Shown one piece after another: positions 6,473 through 10,400 of a stretch of DNA of 10,400 nt. The DNA lies in contig JALGZU010000071.1 in NCBI GenBank assembly GCA_025774735.1, forward strand, positions 1 through 10,400, read 5' to 3'. The stretch comes from a candidate division LCP-89 bacterium (GTDB taxonomy: Bacteria; Electryoneota; B3-LCP). The translations under genes and the position numbers were made by a program. How positions within the stretch are numbered: the first letter of the stretch is position 1; each line of letters opens with the position of its first letter. The notes beneath the pieces are model-generated. The model was not told the origin of the DNA and did not search any database. It saw only the letters and a list, made by a program, of their open reading frames with translations.

Positions 6473-6901
6473 ATGGCACAAGCGAAGGAAGGCGACAAGG
6501 TTGATGTTCATTACACCGGTAAACTCGATGATGGCACTGTATTCGATTCGTCCGAAGGCAAGGATCCTCTGCAGTTCACACTCGGAGAGAAGCAGGTTAT
6601 CCCGGGATTCGAGGAAGCCGTTACGGGGATGAATCCGGGCGATACCAAGACGGTCAAAATCCCACCGGAAGAGGCATACGGTGAGCATCGAGAGGAGATG
6701 GTTCTGACGATTACCCGGGAGCGCTTGCCGGAAAACCTGGAGCTTTTCGTCGGTCAGCAGTTGAAAGTACCCCAGGACGATGGAGAAGCATTTGTGGTCA
6801 GGATCACCGAATTGGGCGATGAGGAAGTCACGCTGGATGCCAATCACCCCCTGGCGGGTCAAGAATTAACATTCGAACTCAAACTGCTTAAGATCGCTTA
6901 G
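6473..6901 (+). CDS. SlyD-like FKBP-type peptidyl-prolyl cis-trans isomerase
   Basis: The 142-aa cytosolic protein is a short SlyD-type FKBP. The first FKBP part carries VDVHYTGKLDDGTVFDSS (10-27), with the Tyr and Asp that line the proline pocket, then FTLGEKQVIPGFEEAV (35-50) and GMNPGDTKTV (52-61). The AYGEHREEMV segment (69-77) leads into the inserted chaperone flap (about 75-120), and the FKBP fold is closed by LDANHPLAGQELTFELKL (121-138). The ANHPLAG block is a hallmark of SlyD-like FKBPs. Such proteins speed prolyl isomerisation and bind unfolded chains. The His/Cys-rich metal-binding tail of E. coli SlyD is absent, so a nickel-delivery role is unlikely. AAAGG at 6461-6465 sits seven bases before the ATG. 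The gene has its own upstream region and is probably a separate transcription unit. Confidence 0.94.
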   Translation: MAQAKEGDKVDVHYTGKLDDGTVFDSSEGKDPLQFTLGEKQVIPGFEEAVTGMNPGDTKTVKIPPEEAYGEHREEMVLTITRERLPENLELFVGQQLKVPQDDGEAFVVRITELGDEEVTLDANHPLAGQELTFELKLLKIA

Positions 6902-7014
6902 CCGTCTTATCTTCACGCTCTTCGATGGGTTTTTCTGTGCCTTAACAGTTCCGGTGAACACGGAGAGTCATTCACGCAAGCGCCCCATTGAATCGTACAA
7001 ACTGGATATGTGGA

Positions 7015-7848
7015 ATGCACGCTCAGAAGCCCTTGATCTCACGCCTGGGGGTTGCAGCCTGGGGCATCCCCATGATTATTCTCGTCACTTTGCTCGGAGG
7101 CTGGGTGTTCGCCCTCTTCTTCGCTTTTGCCGCGGCGATCGCTCTGTACGAGTTCTATGCCCTGGCCGAAACCCGGCACTTGAATCCGCAGACATTCCCG
7201 GCGGTGCTGCTGGCCTTCCTGGCCGTCTTCTCCGCGAACTACATGCCCGCCGGGTACTGGCTGGGCCTTATGTTGACACTGGCGGTTCTCCTGGCGTTCA
7301 TTGAGATTCGTTTCGGCGAACGGCAGGGTTTGAGGGATCTGCCCGTGACCCTATTCGGCTGGGCTTATATTCCGCTGCTGTTGGGGACCCTGGTCTATCT
7401 TCGCGCTGCAGTCTGGGACGATTCTCAGACCACCGCCGTTTATACCCTCTTCCTCTTCTCGGCGATCTGGATTTGTGATACCGCGGCCTATGCCGGCGGT
7501 AAAGCCATGGGAAAACACCGCATGGCGCCCTTCGTGAGCCCTAAGAAGACCTGGGAAGGGGCTTTTTTCGGTCTCTTAGGTTCAGTATTGTGGGCGATCT
7601 TGTGGTGGCCTCTGTTGGCTGTGAAGACCAACCTCTATGATCTGATCTTTGTTGCAGTCATCGTAGGCGTGATCGGTCAAATGGGCGATCTGGTGGAATC
7701 GTATTTTAAGCGTTCATCCAATGTGAAGGATTCGGGGACTCTCCTTGCAGAACACGGCGGCGTCCTGGATCGTTTCGACAGCCTGATCATGACGGCTCCA
7801 TTCATCTTCATCTATCAACTCGCCCACTTCCGCATCACTCTCTTCTGA
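7015..7848 (+). CDS. cdsA: Phosphatidate cytidylyltransferase (CDP-diacylglycerol synthase)
   Basis: From the ATG at 7015 this is a 277-aa inner-membrane enzyme with about eight hydrophobic helices, the normal CdsA size. It converts phosphatidic acid and CTP to CDP-diacylglycerol, the precursor of phosphatidylethanolamine and phosphatidylglycerol. The family motifs are complete: CDTAAYAGGKAMGK (154-167), VSPKKTWEG (174-182), GQMGDLVESYFKR (221-233) and the signature KDSG...HGGVLDRFD (238-255), which holds the Asp residues that bind metal and CTP. An in-frame TTG at 6988 would add nine residues but has no properly spaced ribosome-binding site; the ATG also lacks a strong one, so the start is uncertain by a few codons. 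The 113-base gap after the FKBP gene holds no clear terminator or promoter. The gene is followed after 14 bases by menG, suggesting an operon. The usual neighbours uppS and dxr are not in the window. Confidence 0.95.
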   Translation: MHAQKPLISRLGVAAWGIPMIILVTLLGGWVFALFFAFAAAIALYEFYALAETRHLNPQTFPAVLLAFLAVFSANYMPAGYWLGLMLTLAVLLAFIEIRFGERQGLRDLPVTLFGWAYIPLLLGTLVYLRAAVWDDSQTTAVYTLFLFSAIWICDTAAYAGGKAMGKHRMAPFVSPKKTWEGAFFGLLGSVLWAILWWPLLAVKTNLYDLIFVAVIVGVIGQMGDLVESYFKRSSNVKDSGTLLAEHGGVLDRFDSLIMTAPFIFIYQLAHFRITLF

Positions 7849-7852
7849 AGGA
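7849..7852 (+). promoter_or_regulatory. Shine-Dalgarno sequence for menG
   Basis: AGGA immediately follows the cdsA stop codon and lies ten bases before the GTG at 7863. It supports that GTG as the menG start. Confidence 0.55.
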
Positions 7853-7862
7853 ATACTCCGCC

Positions 7863-8552
7863 GTGACCACGCCGCCGGATCACCGTTCGGTCGTCACCCT
7901 GTTCGATCAGATTGCGCCTGTTTACGATTCCCTGAATCATGTCATCTCCTGGGGACGAGATCGGCGATGGCGTCAGGACCTGGCTCGACGTCTAAGTCTG
8001 ACTCCGGGACAGCGTATCCTGGATATTTCTGCAGGTACTGGCGACATGGAGCCGGCCTTGAAGAAATCCTGTGCGGAAATCGACGTCATCGGCCTGGATC
8101 CTTCGCGACGAATGATGGAGCTGTACCGGGTGAAAGTTACCCGCGCCAAGACGACCCAGGGCATCGCTGAATTCCTTCCCTTAAAAGATAAATCCGTGCA
8201 TCATGCCGTCAGCAGTTTCGGGTTGCGCAACTTTCGGGATCGTCGCACGGCCTACCGAGAGATCCAGCGGGTCCTGAAATCCGGGGGACACTGGGGTTTC
8301 CTGGAAATGTCCACGCCTACGGGCATGATCTTTCCACACATATACGGGCTCTATTTCAAGAGCATCGTTCCCCTGATAGGTAAAGTCTTCTCTCCCGGAC
8401 AGGGAGCATACGAATATCTGCGCGACAGTGTCTATGCCTTTCCGGGATTGGATGCCCTGGAAGCCGAGCACATTTCTGCCGGATTCAGGTTGGTTTACAG
8501 CAGACTGATCCTGCAGGGAGCTGTCATTCTGGCAATTTTCAAAAAACAGTGA
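7863..8552 (+). CDS. menG: Demethylmenaquinone / ubiquinone C-methyltransferase (MenG/UbiE)
   Basis: The 229-aa class I SAM methyltransferase has the full UbiE/MenG pattern. The N-terminal signature is FDQIAPVYDSLNHVISWGRDRRWR (14-37). The SAM-binding loop is LDISAGTGD (53-61), with the acidic LDPS (78-81) at the end of strand 2. Family segments SSFGLRNF (117-124) and RVLKSGGHWGFLEMS (136-150) follow. It adds the last methyl group to the quinone ring from S-adenosylmethionine at the cytoplasmic membrane face. In a lineage like this the substrate is more likely demethylmenaquinone than a ubiquinone precursor, but the sequence alone cannot separate these. The GTG start is preferred because it follows AGGA and begins just before the conserved N-terminal signature. 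It lies between cdsA (14 bases) and comEC (12 bases), suggesting one transcript. Confidence 0.94.
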   Translation: MTTPPDHRSVVTLFDQIAPVYDSLNHVISWGRDRRWRQDLARRLSLTPGQRILDISAGTGDMEPALKKSCAEIDVIGLDPSRRMMELYRVKVTRAKTTQGIAEFLPLKDKSVHHAVSSFGLRNFRDRRTAYREIQRVLKSGGHWGFLEMSTPTGMIFPHIYGLYFKSIVPLIGKVFSPGQGAYEYLRDSVYAFPGLDALEAEHISAGFRLVYSRLILQGAVILAIFKKQ

Positions 8553-8564
8553 GTCATTCAGGCG

Positions 8565-10400
8565 GTGAGAACTGTTCCGGCAGTAAAAATCGCGCTGATT
8601 CTTGGGGCTGGCATCCTTCTCGGAGACCGTTTTTGGGGCACGGCTCCCTTGTTGCTCCTCGGAATCTCAGTCGCTGTTTTTATTTTGGCGGTAATCGGTC
8701 TTAAACAGCGCGCCGGTAGTTCTCTGGTACTTCTCGCTGTCTTTCTGCTGGGGATTTTGCTGATTCAATCCGATCGTCTGAAGTATGAAACAGCTGAATT
8801 TTCTTACGATGAACCGCTGCTGTTCGGGGGCACGGTGGGGCAGGAGATTTACCGGGACGATGACCGCCAGGTCAGCCTGTTTCACTCCGGTTGGATTTCA
8901 GGATTGGCTTCCGCACCGCTCCCCTTCAGGAGCGGTCTCCGGTTGATCGTAAAAACCGATGGACGCGCTCACGTGCATACGGGTACTAGACTGCTCTTGT
9001 ATGGGGAGATCAGGGAATATCCTGCCCGGCGGAATCCCGGGGGGAGGGATCTGCGGCGAGAGTTCGGCAGAGACGGAGTTATTGGGTGGATCGAGCCGAT
9101 CGAGATCGCCGTCCTGGATTCGTCGGGTTTTCGCCCGGTTAACCGTCTACGTGAGAGTATAACCGGGGGGATTGCCGATCTTTTTGCTCCGCGTCAAGCG
9201 GGATTGTTGACGGGGATGTTGTTGGGCGATAAGAGCGCGCTGCCTGCTGATGTGAAAGACGACTTCCGCCGGAGCGGTCTTTATCATCTCTTGGCAGTCA
9301 GCGGTCTCCACGTGGGATTTCTGTTCGCGCTGTTCACGCTAATCATCAGCCCCCTTTCCCTATCTCTGCGGGCACGGCGGCTGGTCTTGTTCATCGTTTT
9401 ATGGGGCTACGTGTTGGTGACGGGTGCCAATCCGCCCACCCTCCGTGCAGCCTTGATGATTTCCCTGCTCCTGATGAGTTTTGCTCTCCAGCGCGTGCCC
9501 CGGCCCTGGAATCTCTGGGGCAGCGCGGCTCTGCTCATCTTGCTCTTTGCACCGAACCACCTTTTCAAAGCGGGATTTCAACTCTCTTTTGTCGCGATGG
9601 CCGGGGTACTCCTGGCAATGGAAATCCGCGAACGCATCATCACCTGGACGCCTGACCTCCAGGCAGAAAACTTGGGGCTGCGACGGGTATTGAGTACTCG
9701 CATTTTTGTGCCCATCCTGGTCAGTATCTGCGCCGTCATATTCACGGCGCCGGTTCTTACCTGGCATTTCGGAGGATTCGCACCCGTCTCCGTCATATTA
9801 AATCTCGTCGCGATCCCTCTGGCCGGGATCATCTTTGGTCTTGCCTGGATCACCATCCTGATAAAAATATTATTCGGATTCTCACTGACCTTTCTGGTAA
9901 GCACACTCGAATTATGTTTGAGAGGCCTGGAGAAGCTCGCACATTTCGGATCTTATGTGCCCGGCAATGCCTGCGCCGACTACGGCGGATTCTTATCCGC
10001 CCTGATTCTGCTGGGGATTTTGCTCGGGATTATTTTCTCAAAGAGCTGGAAGCGTCGTGCCATGTGTGTGGTGGGTGGATTGACCCTCCTTCTCCTGCTT
10101 CCCCTGGCCCAATCCAACCGGCATTTGAGGATCGAATTTCTAGATGTTGGACAAGGAGATGCAACCCTGTTGCGCTCTCCCGGCGGGCAAAACTTCTTGA
10201 TAGATTGCGGGAGCGCCGAAGCCGCACGGTTCGAATTGATCCCCTCGATTCGACGGCGCGGCATCGACCGCATCCATAATCTACTTATCTCCCATTTCGA
10301 CGTCGATCATGCCGGTGGCGCACTCGAATTATTAGAAACCATGAGAGTCGATCGTATCCTCGTTGGGATGAAGTTACCAGAGGCGGAAATGGGTAAAGAG
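8565..10400 (+). CDS. comEC: ComEC/Rec2 DNA internalisation protein (3' end missing)
   Basis: The frame from GTG 8565 stays open for 612 codons to the window edge, so the gene is cut at its 3' end. The layout is that of full-length ComEC. Hydrophobic N-terminal helices (about 5-68) come first, then a periplasmic OB-fold-like region (about 80-185). The Competence transmembrane domain contains LLTGMLLGDKSALP (214-227), the hallmark LYHLLAVSGLHVG (239-251) and TGANPPTLRAALM (286-298), with more helices to about codon 520. A metallo-beta-lactamase-like domain begins at FLDVGQGDA (525-533) and carries the metal-site segment SHFDVDHAGG (576-585). ComEC forms the inner-membrane channel for single-stranded DNA in natural transformation; the lactamase-like domain is proposed to degrade the other strand. 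The GTG is the first usual start codon after the in-frame menG stop, but AGG lies only two bases before it, so the start is moderately sure. Confidence 0.94.
   Translation, partial: MRTVPAVKIALILGAGILLGDRFWGTAPLLLLGISVAVFILAVIGLKQRAGSSLVLLAVFLLGILLIQSDRLKYETAEFSYDEPLLFGGTVGQEIYRDDDRQVSLFHSGWISGLASAPLPFRSGLRLIVKTDGRAHVHTGTRLLLYGEIREYPARRNPGGRDLRREFGRDGVIGWIEPIEIAVLDSSGFRPVNRLRESITGGIADLFAPRQAGLLTGMLLGDKSALPADVKDDFRRSGLYHLLAVSGLHVGFLFALFTLIISPLSLSLRARRLVLFIVLWGYVLVTGANPPTLRAALMISLLLMSFALQRVPRPWNLWGSAALLILLFAPNHLFKAGFQLSFVAMAGVLLAMEIRERIITWTPDLQAENLGLRRVLSTRIFVPILVSICAVIFTAPVLTWHFGGFAPVSVILNLVAIPLAGIIFGLAWITILIKILFGFSLTFLVSTLELCLRGLEKLAHFGSYVPGNACADYGGFLSALILLGILLGIIFSKSWKRRAMCVVGGLTLLLLLPLAQSNRHLRIEFLDVGQGDATLLRSPGGQNFLIDCGSAEAARFELIPSIRRRGIDRIHNLLISHFDVDHAGGALELLETMRVDRILVGMKLPEAEMGKE

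Noticed and set aside
6988..7014. TTG start giving CdsA nine more residues
   Set aside because: The nearest GGAGAG (6962-6967) is 20 bases away, too far for a normal ribosome-binding site. The ATG at 7015 is preferred, though not proven.
8550..8567. menG and comEC share a reading frame, hinting at a fusion or readthrough protein
   Set aside because: A TGA stops menG in frame and only four codons separate it from the comEC GTG. Both proteins have normal ends, so the shared frame is probably chance.

Overview
The window carries ten protein-coding genes, all on the + strand and tightly packed. No tRNA, rRNA, CRISPR array, insertion sequence or phage gene is visible, and no gene-free gap exceeds 150 bases. 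The two end genes are cut by the window edges: the first lacks its 5' end and the last lacks its 3' end. The organism looks like a Gram-negative bacterium: there is a TonB C-terminal domain, an RlpA-type lipoprotein with a lipobox, a menaquinone-type methyltransferase and a ComEC DNA-uptake channel. The Asp/Ser/Pro-rich linkers in the first protein and the moderate-to-high GC content would fit an uncultured lineage of the FCB group or a neighbouring phylum. That placement is inference, and no marker gene here settles it.

Region 1 (1-5844) reads as one probable operon of six genes with junctions from a 4-base overlap to a 10-base gap. It opens with the end of a TPR protein that finishes in a TonB C-terminal domain. 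Next come pyrK (the FAD/[2Fe-2S] electron-transfer subunit of class 1B dihydroorotate dehydrogenase), a thioredoxin-reductase-like flavoprotein without the redox CxxC, an RlmN/Cfr-like radical SAM protein, and pyrD (class 1B catalytic subunit). A short RlpA lipoprotein gene closes the run. The unusual part is the core: PyrK and PyrD form one enzyme, yet their genes are separated by a flavoprotein and a radical SAM protein, with ATGA and GTGA stop/start overlaps around the radical SAM gene. The radical SAM protein keeps the CX3CX2C cluster motif, the GEP motif and the C-terminal CGQ cysteine of RlmN. It has no N-terminal RlmN domain, and Ile stands where RlmN has its second catalytic cysteine. 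This is the best candidate in the window for an undescribed system.

Region 2 (5845-6901) holds a small four-helix membrane protein of unknown function, then a SlyD-like FKBP peptidyl-prolyl isomerase. The FKBP gene has its own 147-base upstream region with a plausible promoter and a hairpin followed by a T-run.

Region 3 (6902-10400) is a second compact run of envelope and housekeeping genes. It contains cdsA (CDP-diacylglycerol synthesis), menG/ubiE (menaquinone methylation) and a comEC gene that stays open through the right edge of the window.
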